A stretch of 42,505 bases of DNA from Fibrobacterota bacterium (GCA_019509785.1 JAEKLQ010000056.1:1-42505); one strand, 5' to 3'; shown: positions 1 to 8,395, counted from the stretch's first letter. Numbers and translations: made by a program. The notes: generated by a model not told the origin, from the letters alone.

Positions 1-441
1 CGCAGCCGCCTTGCGGATGGCCTGCTTGGTCTGGGCATGGTATTCCCAATAAGTCGTTCCGTCCGAAACGAAGGTGCCGCCCGGGATCTCCAGGCGGAAC
101 TTGTCCGCGCCCTTGAGCAGGAAACGCCCTTGGTATGCATCATGCTTATCGAGGGCGGCGTTGTAGACCTGGGCGGTGAATTTCAGCGAGAGATCCTGGG
201 CTTCGCGATGGAAGGCGATGGCTTTGCGGAGCGCGGCCTTGGCTTCCTTGAAGGCGGAGGAATCGGCCGGGGCGGCCGTGGCCGCGGGCCCGGCGGCTAC
301 GGGCGGGGCCGCCGGCGCATCGCCCGCCAGCGCCGTCCGCGCGGATGCGGCCATGCCGATCGCGATCAAGATCGCAATCGCCGGTAACAAGCCGCGCCCA
401 TTGGAATTCGCCGAATCCGCCACGAATCGTTTCCTATTCAT
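1..441 (-). CDS. LolA-like outer-membrane lipoprotein carrier protein, N-terminal part (runs off the window)
   Basis: Reading leftward from the ATG at 441, the frame is open to the window edge and gives 147 residues. The first 40 or so are a signal peptide: a basic start (MNRKRF), a hydrophobic core (LLPAIAILIAIGMAAS) and a likely cut after TALA. An Ala/Pro-rich linker follows. From about residue 60 the pattern fits the LolA fold: an amphipathic helix, then alternating strands with GRFLLKGADKFRLEIP and a DGTTYWEY turn, where LolA proteins typically carry a lipid-facing beta sheet. LolA ferries lipoproteins across the periplasm to the outer membrane. It is divergent from the HEAT gene, with 142 bp between them. 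The C-terminus is not visible, so a related LolA-fold protein cannot be excluded. Confidence 0.72.
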   Translation of the reverse strand, partial: MNRKRFVADSANSNGRGLLPAIAILIAIGMAASARTALAGDAPAAPPVAAGPAATAAPADSSAFKEAKAALRKAIAFHREAQDLSLKFTAQVYNAALDKHDAYQGRFLLKGADKFRLEIPGGTFVSDGTTYWEYHAQTKQAIRKAAA

Positions 442-583
442 TAACGCCAGGTTAATAAACGAAAAAGGCGATGGAAAGCCAACGAGGAATGGGCGACCAG
501 GCCGCAAGCCCTTTTCCGGCGGGATTGGAGGGCCTTGCGCGGGGCCCGCGCCGGAGATGACGGCGGGAATATTTCTTAGTTTT

Positions 584-1546
584 ATGCGCATGGAAAACGC
601 CTCCCCCATGGACGAGAAGCTCCAAATACTGAAGCGCATCGAAGACATCGGGAACCGGGACTTCGACGGCGTCGACGTGACGAAATTGCTTCGGGGCTAT
701 TTGCAAGCCACCGATCCGGAGATCATGCTTTCCGCCTTGCAAGCCGCCAGCAATTACGCCAGCGACGAAGGGCTCTTCCAGGACATCTTCAAGATGGCCC
801 ACGAGTATCCGGACGAGGAAGTGCGGGCCATGGCCAATAGTTGCCTGGGCGCCGTGATCCAGGACGGGCTCGAATTCGAGGAAACCTTGCCGCAGGGATT
901 CCCTTCCGGATACGCCCAAGTGTCCCGCGACTTCTATATGGAAGTGCGGGAATTCCTTTTGGAAAAAGTCGACGCCCCCATGGAAAGCATGGAAGTGCGC
1001 CGCCGGGCGCTGGAGGCCCTCGGTTATCTCGCCTTCCAGCCGGAAGTGCGCGCCATCGTAATGCGCTTCTACCATCAGGCGCCGAACCCCTACGTGCGCG
1101 TCAGCGCCCTGTACGCCATGGGCCTGATCAAGGACGCCGTCTTCGAACGTCTCATCCTGGAAGAACTTTATTCCACCAGCGAGCCCGCCCTCCTGGAAGC
1201 GATCCATTCCGCGGCTTGCCTGGAACTCCACGCCGCCGAGGATCGCCTGCTCGCCTTGACCAAGTCCGCCAGCACGGACGTGCGTTACGAATCCATCCTG
1301 GCCCTGGGCACGGTCGCCCCCTTGTCCCGCCTCCCCGAGATCCTGAAGACGGTCGAAGCCGTCGAGCAGAACGAGGAAGTGCGCGAAGCCATCAAGGCGG
1401 CCAAGATCACCCTCCAGCAACGCTCGGCCATCAAGCAGGGCGAACCCATCTGGGACGACAACCTCATCCTCAACGAGATCGAGGATATCCTGGAAAACCG
1501 CGAAGCCGGCGGAGGGGAAGATCTCCCCGGCAAGGACGGGGAGTAG
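584..1546 (+). CDS. HEAT-repeat protein
   Basis: A 320-residue all-helical protein without a signal peptide. Helical pairs of 30-35 residues recur through the whole length, for example around VRRRALEALGYLAF, VRVSALYAMGLI and VRYESILALGTVAP, typical of HEAT repeats that act as protein-binding scaffolds. The acidic tail ends in GKDGE. The start is uncertain: ATGs lie at 584, 590 and 608 and none has a clear ribosome-binding site; the earliest is used here. The stop at 1546 lies 4 bp before the proposed start of the Mur-type ligase, so the two are probably cotranscribed and translationally coupled. A specific partner or role cannot be read from the sequence. Confidence 0.8.
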   Translation: MRMENASPMDEKLQILKRIEDIGNRDFDGVDVTKLLRGYLQATDPEIMLSALQAASNYASDEGLFQDIFKMAHEYPDEEVRAMANSCLGAVIQDGLEFEETLPQGFPSGYAQVSRDFYMEVREFLLEKVDAPMESMEVRRRALEALGYLAFQPEVRAIVMRFYHQAPNPYVRVSALYAMGLIKDAVFERLILEELYSTSEPALLEAIHSAACLELHAAEDRLLALTKSASTDVRYESILALGTVAPLSRLPEILKTVEAVEQNEEVREAIKAAKITLQQRSAIKQGEPIWDDNLILNEIEDILENREAGGGEDLPGKDGE

Positions 1547-1550
1547 GGAC

Positions 1551-2963
1551 ATCCTTTCCCGCCCCTTCTTCTCCGGCATCGCCGGAACGGGCATGAGCGC
1601 CCTGGCGCAATACCTCGCCTTCCAAGGTTCGGCCGTGGCCGGATCGGATCGCAGCCTCGATCGCGGAGCCGAGGCGGAAAAGCGCGCTTACTTCCAACGC
1701 ATCGGCGTGCGCCTTTCCCCTCAGGACGGGACCGGGCTGGACGGTTGCACCTGCCTGGTCGTCTCCACCGCCATCGAGGACGCCAACCCGGAAGTGCAGC
1801 GCGCCCGCGCCCTGGGGATGCCCATCATCCACCGCTCCGATCTGCTCGCCGAACTGGCGCGCAGCAAGAAGACCATCGCCATCTCCGGCACCTCCGGCAA
1901 GTCCACGGTGACGGGCATGGTCTGGCATGTGCTGCAAGCCGGGGGCCTGGAGCCCTCCCTCATCACCGGCGCCAATCTCAACTCCCTGATGGCGGAGGGA
2001 TGGCTGGGCAACGCCAAAGCCGGGTCCGGCGAATGGCTGTGCATCGAGGCGGATGAGTCGGACGGGAGCCTGGTGAAGTACGCCCCCGAGATCGGAGTCA
2101 TCCTCAACGTCGAGAAGGACCACAAAGAAATCGCCGAACTCATCCCGCTCTTCATCCGCTTCCGCGATCAAACGGCGCGCCGCGTGATCGTGAACGCCGA
2201 CGATGCCCATTGCCAGGCGCTACGGCGCCCCCAGGACGCCGTCTTCCGGAGCGCGGGGATGGCCGACGGGGCGGCGCAACGCGTCCGATACGGGGACTGG
2301 GAAACCGCCTTCAGCTTGGCTGGAACCGATTTCATCTTGAACGTTCCGGGCAAGCATAACCTGGCCAACGCCATGGCGGCCTTGGCCATCGGCCGCGAAC
2401 TGGGGATCCCCTTGGAAGCCTGCGCGCGGGGCCTGGCGGCCTATCGCGGGGTGGAGCGCCGGCACGTGCGCGTGGGCGAAGCCGGCGGCGTCACCGTGGT
2501 GGACGATTTCGCCCACAACCCCGCCAAGGTGCAGGCCTGCCTCGCCACCGTGAAGGCCGCGCCCGACGGCGGGCCCCGGCGGGTGTTGGCCATCTTCCAT
2601 CCGCACGGCTTCGCGCCCATGAAACTCATCGGCGAGGATCTGATCCGCGGGGCGGCCGACGCGCTGGACGCCGGCGATCGCCTTTTCCTGCCCGAGATCT
2701 ACTACGCGGGCGGCACCGCCGACAAAAGCATTTCCTCCGCCGATCTGGCGCGGTCGGCCAACGCCCTCAAGCCCCAGGCCGGCGGGGCTTTCGCGCGCTT
2801 CTTCCCGACCAAGGACGAGGTCATCGCCGCCGTGGCCGCCGAAGCCCGTCCGGGCGATTGGGTGGTAAGCATGGGCGCGCGCGACCCTTCCCTGGGCGAT
2901 TTCGCCGCGCGCTTGTTCGCGGCCATCCGCGCAGCGCGCGGGACCACCAGCCCCGGAACCTGA
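1551..2963 (+). CDS. Mur ligase family protein (MurC/Mpl-type), probable AUC start
   Basis: An ATP-dependent amino-acid or peptide ligase of the MurC/Mpl type, which acts on UDP-N-acetylmuramate in peptidoglycan synthesis or recycling. Visible features, numbered from 1551: an N-terminal nucleotide-binding turn GIAGTGMS near residue 10, the ATP P-loop GTSGKST at 113-119, EADESDGS, the NVEKDHKE segment, GKHNLANAMAA, and VVDDFAHNP in the C-terminal domain. The first in-frame ATG (1593) lies inside the GxGxxG turn, and no ATG, GTG or TTG is in frame between the previous gene and that point. An ATC at 1551 gives the expected N-terminus and has a GGGGAG ribosome-binding site 7 nt upstream, so it is proposed as the start. 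MurC and Mpl cannot be separated with confidence by eye. Confidence 0.82.
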   Translation: MLSRPFFSGIAGTGMSALAQYLAFQGSAVAGSDRSLDRGAEAEKRAYFQRIGVRLSPQDGTGLDGCTCLVVSTAIEDANPEVQRARALGMPIIHRSDLLAELARSKKTIAISGTSGKSTVTGMVWHVLQAGGLEPSLITGANLNSLMAEGWLGNAKAGSGEWLCIEADESDGSLVKYAPEIGVILNVEKDHKEIAELIPLFIRFRDQTARRVIVNADDAHCQALRRPQDAVFRSAGMADGAAQRVRYGDWETAFSLAGTDFILNVPGKHNLANAMAALAIGRELGIPLEACARGLAAYRGVERRHVRVGEAGGVTVVDDFAHNPAKVQACLATVKAAPDGGPRRVLAIFHPHGFAPMKLIGEDLIRGAADALDAGDRLFLPEIYYAGGTADKSISSADLARSANALKPQAGGAFARFFPTKDEVIAAVAAEARPGDWVVSMGARDPSLGDFAARLFAAIRAARGTTSPGT

Positions 2964-3064
2964 TGAACGAGGCCCTACGCGCCCCCAGGTTGACAAAGGC
3001 CGACTCAATTACGACCTTCTAGGCCCGGTTTTTGAACGATCTCCATACGGAGAAAAGGAAGCAG

Positions 3065-3160
3065 ATGCCTTGCGGTAAGAAGCGTAAGCGGAAGAAGATG
3101 GCGACCCACAAGCGCAAGAAGCGCCGTCGTCTGAACCGCCACAAGAAGAAGCTCGTGTAA
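3065..3160 (+). CDS. Small basic AURKAIP1/COX24 (mS38/bS22-like) protein
   Basis: A 31-residue protein that is mostly Lys and Arg, beginning MPCGKKRKRKKMATHKRKKR and ending NRHKKKLV. This matches the very short AURKAIP1/COX24-domain proteins annotated in Bacteroidota and relatives, which are related to mitochondrial mS38 and mycobacterial bS22 and are thought to bind the small ribosomal subunit. A good ribosome-binding site (AAGGA at 3055-3059) lies 5 nt before the ATG. A strong hairpin terminator follows at 3214-3235, shared with the convergent HAMP gene. The family assignment rests on the recalled sequence pattern, and the ribosomal role is inferred from it. Confidence 0.85.
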   Translation: MPCGKKRKRKKMATHKRKKRRRLNRHKKKLV

Positions 3161-3213
3161 TCCTGCCGCGGGCGGCAGGCTCGCGGCTGGCAACCATTTC
3201 CGTCCATCGGAAG

Positions 3214-3235
3214 AAAAGGGCCCCTAGGCCCTTTT
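3214..3235. terminator. Bidirectional intrinsic terminator
   Basis: A perfect 9-bp stem, AAAAGGGCC/GGCCCTTTT (3214-3222 and 3227-3235), with a 4-nt loop CCTA. Each strand ends in a U-rich run, so it can stop both the small basic gene from the left and the HAMP gene from the right. A second GC hairpin (3162-3179) just after the stop codon lacks a T-run. Confidence 0.88.
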
Positions 3236-3258
3236 CTCGTTTAAGTCGTTTTTATGGC

Positions 3259-3837
3259 TTAGGCTTCCGTGGACGCGCGCTCGGAAGCGATGCGGATGGA
3301 CGCCGCTTTCGGCGACAATGGCAGATTGGCCTCGGTGATCTGCCTTCGCATGTCCTCGATGATCTTGGCGTAGGTCTCCCCCACCTTATTGCAGGCCGCT
3401 TCCAGGGTCTGTAGATCGTCCCCCGGACGGAACTTCAGGCGATATCCCAAATCCCCGCTGCTCACGACTTCGGCCCATTTGCTGATGCGATAGATAGGCA
3501 CCGAAATCTTCCGCGAGAAATACAGGCTCAAGGCCAGCCCGACCGCCAAGGACACCACATCGGCGATGACGAAGGCCGGCACGATCACGTCCATCAGGTT
3601 TTCTTCCAGCAGGGATTCCATGGTATTGAGGCTTCCCGCGTCGCCCGGCATAAGCGCGCCGGCGTCCTGGGCATGGTAGTGCAAATAGAACAAGGTGCAA
3701 ATGGCCATTGCCATCACCACCCCGGCCAGGTTCACCACCGCCAGCAGACGGATGATGTAAGGCCATTGGAATTCCGGTAGGATGATGAAGTTGCGGACCG
3801 GGTGCCGGGGATTACGGGCCGGAGTCTTTTCGGGCAT
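3259..3837 (-). CDS. HAMP-domain membrane protein without an output domain
   Basis: A 192-residue inner-membrane protein. A short cytoplasmic start is followed by a first membrane helix at about 28-52 (IIRLLAVVNLAGVVMAMAIC), a short outside loop and a second helix at about 85-108 (VIVPAFVIADVVSLAVGLAL). Then comes a HAMP linker starting SRKISVPIYRISKWAEVV with the usual GDLGYRLKFRPGDDLQTLE pattern and a coiled coil to about 165. No kinase, cyclase or methyl-accepting domain follows. It may pair with a separate signalling partner or only sense the membrane. It stands alone, convergent with the small basic gene. A TATAAT sits 5 nt upstream of the ATG. Confidence 0.85.
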   Translation of the reverse strand: MPEKTPARNPRHPVRNFIILPEFQWPYIIRLLAVVNLAGVVMAMAICTLFYLHYHAQDAGALMPGDAGSLNTMESLLEENLMDVIVPAFVIADVVSLAVGLALSLYFSRKISVPIYRISKWAEVVSSGDLGYRLKFRPGDDLQTLEAACNKVGETYAKIIEDMRRQITEANLPLSPKAASIRIASERASTEA

Positions 3838-3842
3838 GCCCC

Positions 3843-3848
3843 ATTATA
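3843..3848 (-). promoter_or_regulatory. Putative -10 box for the HAMP gene, suggesting a leaderless mRNA
   Basis: On the minus strand a perfect TATAAT ends 5 nt before the ATG at 3837, so transcription would begin at or next to the start codon. The best upstream hexamer is TTGCCG with a 19-nt spacer, which is weak. No ribosome-binding site fits between, consistent with leaderless translation. Confidence 0.45.
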
Positions 3849-3958
3849 GGGACCCGGCGCCCGGATCCGGCAAGCGCGGCCGGCCGGGCATTCGGTCCGG
3901 GGACCACAAGAATCACAAATCGGGACTCGTCGGGCCGGGAAACCCGGATCGGGCGCCC

Positions 3959-4702
3959 TTAGGGCAGCACCGCTCCCAGGAACCTCTTCTGCAGGGTAAC
4001 CAACTCGTTACAGCCCTTCTCGGCGAGGTCCAGCATGGCGTTCAGTTGCTCCCGCGAGTAGGTCGACTCCTCCCCGGTGCCCTGCACTTCCACGAAGTGG
4101 CCCTTGTCCGTGCGCACCACGTTCATGTCCACCTCGGCCTCCGAGTCCTCCACGTAGCAGAGATCCAGCATGGGCTCGCCGCCCACGATGCCGACCGAAA
4201 CGGCCGAGACGAAATGCCTAAGGATGGGCCCGGCGGGCGGCAGGGCCGTCGCGGAAGGAGGTTGGGCCGCCTTGATCCTTTGCAAGGCCTTGGCCAAAGC
4301 CATGAAGCCGCCGACGATGGAGGCCGTGCGCGTGCCCCCGTCGGCCTCGATCACGTCGCAGTCGACCACGAAGCTCCGCTCGCCCAGGGCTTCCAGGTCC
4401 ACCACGCCGCGCAAGGCCCGGCCGATCAGGCGCTGGATCTCCTGGGTGCGTCCGGAGGCGCCGGCCCGCTCGCGCTTCACGCGCGTGGTCGTACTGCGCG
4501 GCAAGAGGCTGTATTCGGCGGTGACCCAACCCTTGTTCTTGCCCTTCAGCCAACGCGGCAATTCCTCTTCCAGGCTGGCGCAGCATAGGATGCGGGTCTT
4601 GCCCACCTCGATGAGATAAGATGCCTCGGCGGAGGAAACGAAATCCTCGGTGATCTTGATGGGGCGCAGTTCGTCGCGCTTGCGGCCGTCGATTCTAGGC
4701 AT
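3959..4702 (-). CDS. rph: Ribonuclease PH
   Basis: A phosphate-dependent 3'-to-5' exoribonuclease that trims tRNA precursors; it usually forms a hexamer in the cytoplasm. The 247-residue product has the full family pattern: MPRIDGRKRDELRPIKI at the start, then SLLPRSTTTR, RTQEIQRLIGRALR, DCDVIEADGGTRTASI, the AVSVGIV segment, DLCYVEDSEAEVDMNVV and a GTGEESTYSREQL end. The start at 4702 gives the normal family N-terminus; upstream in-frame codons belong to the overlapping pheA. ATGCCTAG is shared, so the rph start overlaps the pheA end by 8 bp, a sign of translational coupling. Confidence 0.96.
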   Translation of the reverse strand: MPRIDGRKRDELRPIKITEDFVSSAEASYLIEVGKTRILCCASLEEELPRWLKGKNKGWVTAEYSLLPRSTTTRVKRERAGASGRTQEIQRLIGRALRGVVDLEALGERSFVVDCDVIEADGGTRTASIVGGFMALAKALQRIKAAQPPSATALPPAGPILRHFVSAVSVGIVGGEPMLDLCYVEDSEAEVDMNVVRTDKGHFVEVQGTGEESTYSREQLNAMLDLAEKGCNELVTLQKRFLGAVLP

Positions 4703-5576
4703 GCTTGCTCCGGTTGGCGGGTACGGGACGGGATCCGGCGCGCGGCGCGCGCGGATATCCGCCCAGGATCTTGAGACGGGAAACCAGGGGCTCGAGCTCG
4801 CGCAGGGCCTGGGCCACGGCCAGGGCGCCGGGGCCGCCGGCCAGATCGGCATAGAACCAATATTCGAAGGGCGAGAGCGGATTAGGGCGGGATTCGATCT
4901 TCAGCAAGTCGATGCCGCGCCCGGCGATTACCCCTAAGATGGCATGCAAGCTTCCGACCGCATTGCGCTTGGGCATGAAGGCCAGGCTGGTCTTGAAAGG
5001 CAGGCCCGCCGTGGTGGACCGCTTGGCGGGCAAGGGCCGTTTGGCCACGGCCAGGAAGCGGGTGAAGTTATCCGCATGGTTCTGCAAGTTACGCTTCAGC
5101 ACCTTGAGCCCGTAGAGCTCGGCGGCGTAGGCGCTGGCGATGGCGCCGATATGGATGGGGGCTTCCCGCGCCAGGGATTCGGCCGCGCCGGCGGTATCGA
5201 AATAAGGCGCGGGCTTGATGCCTTTATTCTTTGCGAAGAATCCGCTGCATTGGGCCAGGGCCTGGGGATGCGAACGCACCTCGGTGATGGCCCGTAAGGA
5301 AGCGGAGGGATGGCAGAGCAGCGCATGCTCCACCTTCAGGTAGGCCTCCCCCACGATATGCAGATCCCGATCCAGAAGCAGATCGTAATTCTGATGGATA
5401 CTGCCGGCCAGGGAGTTCTCGATGGGCAGGATGCCCCGCTCCGCCGCGCCGCCGGCCACCGCGTCGAACACGTCGGCAAAGGATTCGCAGGGAAGGGTAC
5501 GTACGCGGGAACCCAACAACTGCTTGCTGGCCAACTCGCTGTAGGCGCCATGTACGCCCTGGAACGCGGCTTTCAT
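4695..5576 (-). CDS. pheA: Prephenate dehydratase
   Basis: It converts prephenate to phenylpyruvate in phenylalanine synthesis. The 293-residue protein is the single-function type, with no chorismate mutase domain. The catalytic domain (about 1-185) starts MKAAFQGVHGAYSE and contains LPIENSLAGSI, the SHPQALAQC segment and NHADNFTRFLAV, which carries the conserved TRF of the active site. An ACT regulatory domain follows from about 195 (TSLAFMPKRNAVGSLHAIL, then ESRPNPLSPFEYWFYAD), the usual site of phenylalanine feedback. Its end overlaps rph by 8 bp. The NlpC/P60 gene ends 31 bp upstream on the same strand. Confidence 0.95.
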   Translation of the reverse strand: MKAAFQGVHGAYSELASKQLLGSRVRTLPCESFADVFDAVAGGAAERGILPIENSLAGSIHQNYDLLLDRDLHIVGEAYLKVEHALLCHPSASLRAITEVRSHPQALAQCSGFFAKNKGIKPAPYFDTAGAAESLAREAPIHIGAIASAYAAELYGLKVLKRNLQNHADNFTRFLAVAKRPLPAKRSTTAGLPFKTSLAFMPKRNAVGSLHAILGVIAGRGIDLLKIESRPNPLSPFEYWFYADLAGGPGALAVAQALRELEPLVSRLKILGGYPRAPRAGSRPVPANRSKHA

Positions 5577-5607
5577 GGGCCAAAGATAGGTGCACTCCAG
5601 CGGGGAT

Positions 5608-6183
5608 TCAATCGGATGCGGCGTCCAAATGGGATGCGGCATCCAAACGGCGCGCCCCCGCGTAATGATCGCCGAAGTAGGGCGCGTCCAAGGCCGAATA
5701 CGCCACGCCCACGCTGGTGGCCGAGTGGATGAAGTAGCCCTTGCCCATATAGATGCCCGCATGATCGATAAAGCCCAGGTTCTCGAAGAACACCAGATCG
5801 CCCGGCGCCAGGGAGGCCCGCTCCACGGCCGCGCCGCGATGATACAAGGCGGAGGAATTGTGGGGCAGATCCACCCCATAGACCTCGGCGAACACCTGCC
5901 GGATGAAACCGGAGCAATCCATACCCGAACGGCTCTGGCCCCCGAAGCTGTAAGGCACCCCGAGATAGGCCTCCGCCGCCTTGCGCAAGGGGTCCTCCCC
6001 GGTGGAGACATGCTTCAATGCGGCCGGTACGATGGGCGTGGGGGTCAGGGAGGGATCGGGCATGATGTAGCCGCCCGCATTCCGGTTATAGTAAGGACGG
6101 ACCAGGGGGCCGCAGGCGGAGAGGAAGAGTAAAGGGCCGACCGCTAGTAGGATCTGGGGGAGCGACCGTGCGGCATGGGTCAT
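5608..6183 (-). CDS. NlpC/P60-family lipoprotein, probable cell-wall endopeptidase
   Basis: A 191-residue envelope protein. It has a lipoprotein signal with lipobox LSAC, so Cys24 is the likely lipidated residue. The catalytic domain begins near residue 63 (DPLRKAAEAYLGVPYSFGG). The active-site Cys90 lies in MDCSGF, His141 in DHAGIY, and His153 in the IHSAT segment may complete the triad; the PGDLVFFE strand is typical. Such enzymes cut gamma-D-glutamyl-diaminopimelate or related peptide links in peptidoglycan. The C-terminus carries a small direct repeat, DAASHLDAASD. It is followed on the same strand by pheA. Confidence 0.92.
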   Translation of the reverse strand: MTHAARSLPQILLAVGPLLFLSACGPLVRPYYNRNAGGYIMPDPSLTPTPIVPAALKHVSTGEDPLRKAAEAYLGVPYSFGGQSRSGMDCSGFIRQVFAEVYGVDLPHNSSALYHRGAAVERASLAPGDLVFFENLGFIDHAGIYMGKGYFIHSATSVGVAYSALDAPYFGDHYAGARRLDAASHLDAASD

Positions 6184-6285
6184 TCCTGGAATCTAGCCAT
6201 TTCGGAAGTCGCGCGCCGCTCCGAATGCGACCGCCAGCGAACCCCTAGGAGAAGGTTTTTTTAAGGGAAACCTTTTGCGATACCG

Positions 6286-7704
6286 CTAGGCCGCCGCGGA
6301 TTCAGCGGCGGCGGCCACCTGGAGCAATTCTTCTTCGCCGAACGGCTTGCCGATGAACTGCAGACCCACCGGGAATTTACCGACCTTGGCCACCGGCTGT
6401 GAGGACGCGGGCAGGCCCGCCAGGTTCACCGCCACCGTATAGATATCGCCCAGATACTGCGCCATGGGATCGGCGTAGATGGCGCCTACCTTCGGCGGCA
6501 AGGTGGGCATGGTGGGCGTTGCCACCACATCGCATGTCGCGAAGGCGCGGTTGAAATCGTCGGTGATGAGGCGGCGGACTTTCTGCGCCTGCATGTAGTA
6601 GGCATCGTAGAAGCCCGAACTCAGCACGTAGGTCCCGAGCAGGATCCGCTTCTTCACTTCTTCGCCGAAACCCTGGGAGCGGGTCTTCGCGTAGAGGCTG
6701 AACAGATCCGTCACGTCCTTGGCGCGTACGGTATAACGGACACCATCGTAGCGCGACAGGTTGGCCGAGGCTTCGGCGGTGGCGATCACGTAGTAGGCGG
6801 CCACGGCGTATTTGAAACTGGGGATGGACACCTCGCGCAGGGTCGCGCCGGCCTTCTGCAAAGCTTCCAGCGCCTTCATCACCGCGTCGCGGACCTCGGG
6901 CTGCAGGCCCTCGCCGAAGCATTCCTTGGGGATACCGATGGTTTTCCCCTTCGCGCCTTTACCCAGGGAGGCGGTGAAATCCGGCACGGGCTGTTGGGCC
7001 GAGGTGCTATCGCGCTCATCCCGCCCGCAAATGGCGTTGAGGACCAAGGCCGCATCGGCCACGGTGTTCCCGAAGCTGCCGATCTGATCGAGGGACGAGG
7101 CGTAGGCCACCAGGCCATAGCGCGACACGCGACCATAGGTGGGCTTCACGCCGACCAGGCCGCAACAAGCCGCCGGCTGGCGGATGGATCCGCCCGTATC
7201 CGATCCCAAGGACGCGAGCACCGTACCCGAGGCTACCGCCACGGCCGATCCTCCCGAGGATCCGCCGGCGATCACGCCCTCGTCGAGCGGATTCTTGGGG
7301 GCTCCGAAGGCGCTGGTCTCCGAGGTCGCGCCCATGGCGAACTCGTCCATATTGGTCTTGCCCACGATCACGGCTCCAGCCGCCTCCAAGCGCGCCGCCG
7401 CGGTGGCATCGTAAGGGGATTCGAATTGGGCGAGGATCTTCGAACCGCAAGTGGTGCGGCCATGAGCGGTAACGATATTGTCCTTCACCGCCATGGGGAT
7501 GCCCGCCAAGGGGCCCAGCTTTTCCCCGGCCGCGCGCCGCTTGTCCAAGGCCCGCGCCCGTTCCAGGGCGGAATCGGCCAGCACCGAGATGTAGGCGTTC
7601 AGGCTTTTCTTAGCCTCGATCCGGGCCAGCGAATCGAGGGCCAGGGATTCGGCGGTGATCTCCCCGGCTTGGACTTTCCGGGCGGTTTCGGCGAGGGTTG
7701 CCAT
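6286..7704 (-). CDS. gatA: Asp-tRNA(Asn)/Glu-tRNA(Gln) amidotransferase subunit A
   Basis: The amidase subunit that releases ammonia from glutamine so that GatB can amidate mischarged Glu-tRNA(Gln) or Asp-tRNA(Asn). The 472-residue product has the amidase-signature triad: Lys74 in MAVKDNI, cis-Ser149 in AGGSSGGSAVA and Ser173 in GSDTGGSIRQPA. The GatA-type VKPTYGRVSRYGLVAYASSLDQIG stretch supports GatA over other amidases. The start at 7704 (MATLAETARK) gives the standard N-terminus; in-frame codons further upstream are not family-like. gatB and gatC are not in this window. It is divergent from the RibD/DHFR-like gene. Confidence 0.95.
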   Translation of the reverse strand: MATLAETARKVQAGEITAESLALDSLARIEAKKSLNAYISVLADSALERARALDKRRAAGEKLGPLAGIPMAVKDNIVTAHGRTTCGSKILAQFESPYDATAAARLEAAGAVIVGKTNMDEFAMGATSETSAFGAPKNPLDEGVIAGGSSGGSAVAVASGTVLASLGSDTGGSIRQPAACCGLVGVKPTYGRVSRYGLVAYASSLDQIGSFGNTVADAALVLNAICGRDERDSTSAQQPVPDFTASLGKGAKGKTIGIPKECFGEGLQPEVRDAVMKALEALQKAGATLREVSIPSFKYAVAAYYVIATAEASANLSRYDGVRYTVRAKDVTDLFSLYAKTRSQGFGEEVKKRILLGTYVLSSGFYDAYYMQAQKVRRLITDDFNRAFATCDVVATPTMPTLPPKVGAIYADPMAQYLGDIYTVAVNLAGLPASSQPVAKVGKFPVGLQFIGKPFGEEELLQVAAAAESAAA

Positions 7705-7824
7705 AGAAAAAGGGCCTTGAAAGAGGAACCCGGCAATATAGAAAAGGGGCGAACGGATTAGATTTTCCCGTCGCTGTCGGGTTCGTTCTATTCGCGGCCG
7801 CCCGCCCAGGTTATCTTCCCAAGC

Positions 7825-7832
7825 AAGGAGGA
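7825..7832 (+). promoter_or_regulatory. Strong ribosome-binding site
   Basis: AAGGAGGA, a near-perfect anti-16S match, lies 8 nt before the ATG at 7841. It is the strongest Shine-Dalgarno sequence noticed in the window and fixes the start of the following gene. Confidence 0.8.
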
Positions 7833-7840
7833 TTTTACCG

Positions 7841-8395
7841 ATGGGCAGAATCGTGATTTCGGAATGGATGAGCTTGGACGGCGTTTTCGATGCGACCTTG
7901 ATGGCGGAGTGGTTCAACCCTTTCCATAGCGATCGCCGGGGGGCATGGATCCGCGCGGGCATCGATGCCTGCGAATCCATGCTTTACGGCCGCACGACCT
8001 ATCAGATGCTCGCGCCTTATTGGTCGGCGTTACAGAACAACGAGATGGGCGTGGCGGCGAAGCTGAACGGCGTGCGGAAGTACGTCGTTTCCGCGACCCT
8101 GGAAAAGGCGGATTGGGAAAATTCCATCGTCATCAAAACCGATGCGCTGAGGGAAATCTCCCGGCTCAAGGCGGCGGTGGCGGGGGACATGCTTCTGACC
8201 GGAAGCGCGACCCTGGCGAAAGCCTTGCTCGAGGCCGGCCTCGCCGATGAGTTAAGGGTGCTGATCCAGCCGATCGTCATGGGGAAGGGCCGGCGGTTTT
8301 TCCTGGAGGGGATGCGGAGCCGGTTGGAACTCATCGGGACGGAAACCCTCGATCTCGGCGTGACGGCCCTGACTTACAAGGCCGCCAAGCCATAG
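7841..8395 (+). CDS. Dihydrofolate reductase / RibD C-terminal family protein
   Basis: A 184-residue NADPH-binding-fold protein of the RibD-C/DHFR-like family. Visible features are the start RIVISEWMSLDGVFD, the MLYGRTTYQML helix, KYVVSATLEKADWENS, then GDMLLTGSATLAKALLEAGLADELRVLIQPIVMGKGRRFF, which is the family's C-terminal nucleotide-binding region. Most members of this YwjB/YyaP-like group have no assigned substrate and are not true folate enzymes. It stands alone with its own strong ribosome-binding site, divergent from gatA and convergent with the DUF4321 gene. Confidence 0.9.
   Translation: MGRIVISEWMSLDGVFDATLMAEWFNPFHSDRRGAWIRAGIDACESMLYGRTTYQMLAPYWSALQNNEMGVAAKLNGVRKYVVSATLEKADWENSIVIKTDALREISRLKAAVAGDMLLTGSATLAKALLEAGLADELRVLIQPIVMGKGRRFFLEGMRSRLELIGTETLDLGVTALTYKAAKP

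Noticed and set aside
4703-4852. An N-terminal extension of ribonuclease PH
   Set aside because: The in-frame upstream codons overlap pheA and encode a Pro/Trp-rich stretch unlike any RNase PH start; ATG 4702 gives the family N-terminus.
6252-6276. AAGGTTT...AAACCTT hairpin after gatA as a terminator
   Set aside because: On the gatA strand it is not followed by a T-run; the T-run is on the other strand, where no gene runs into it.
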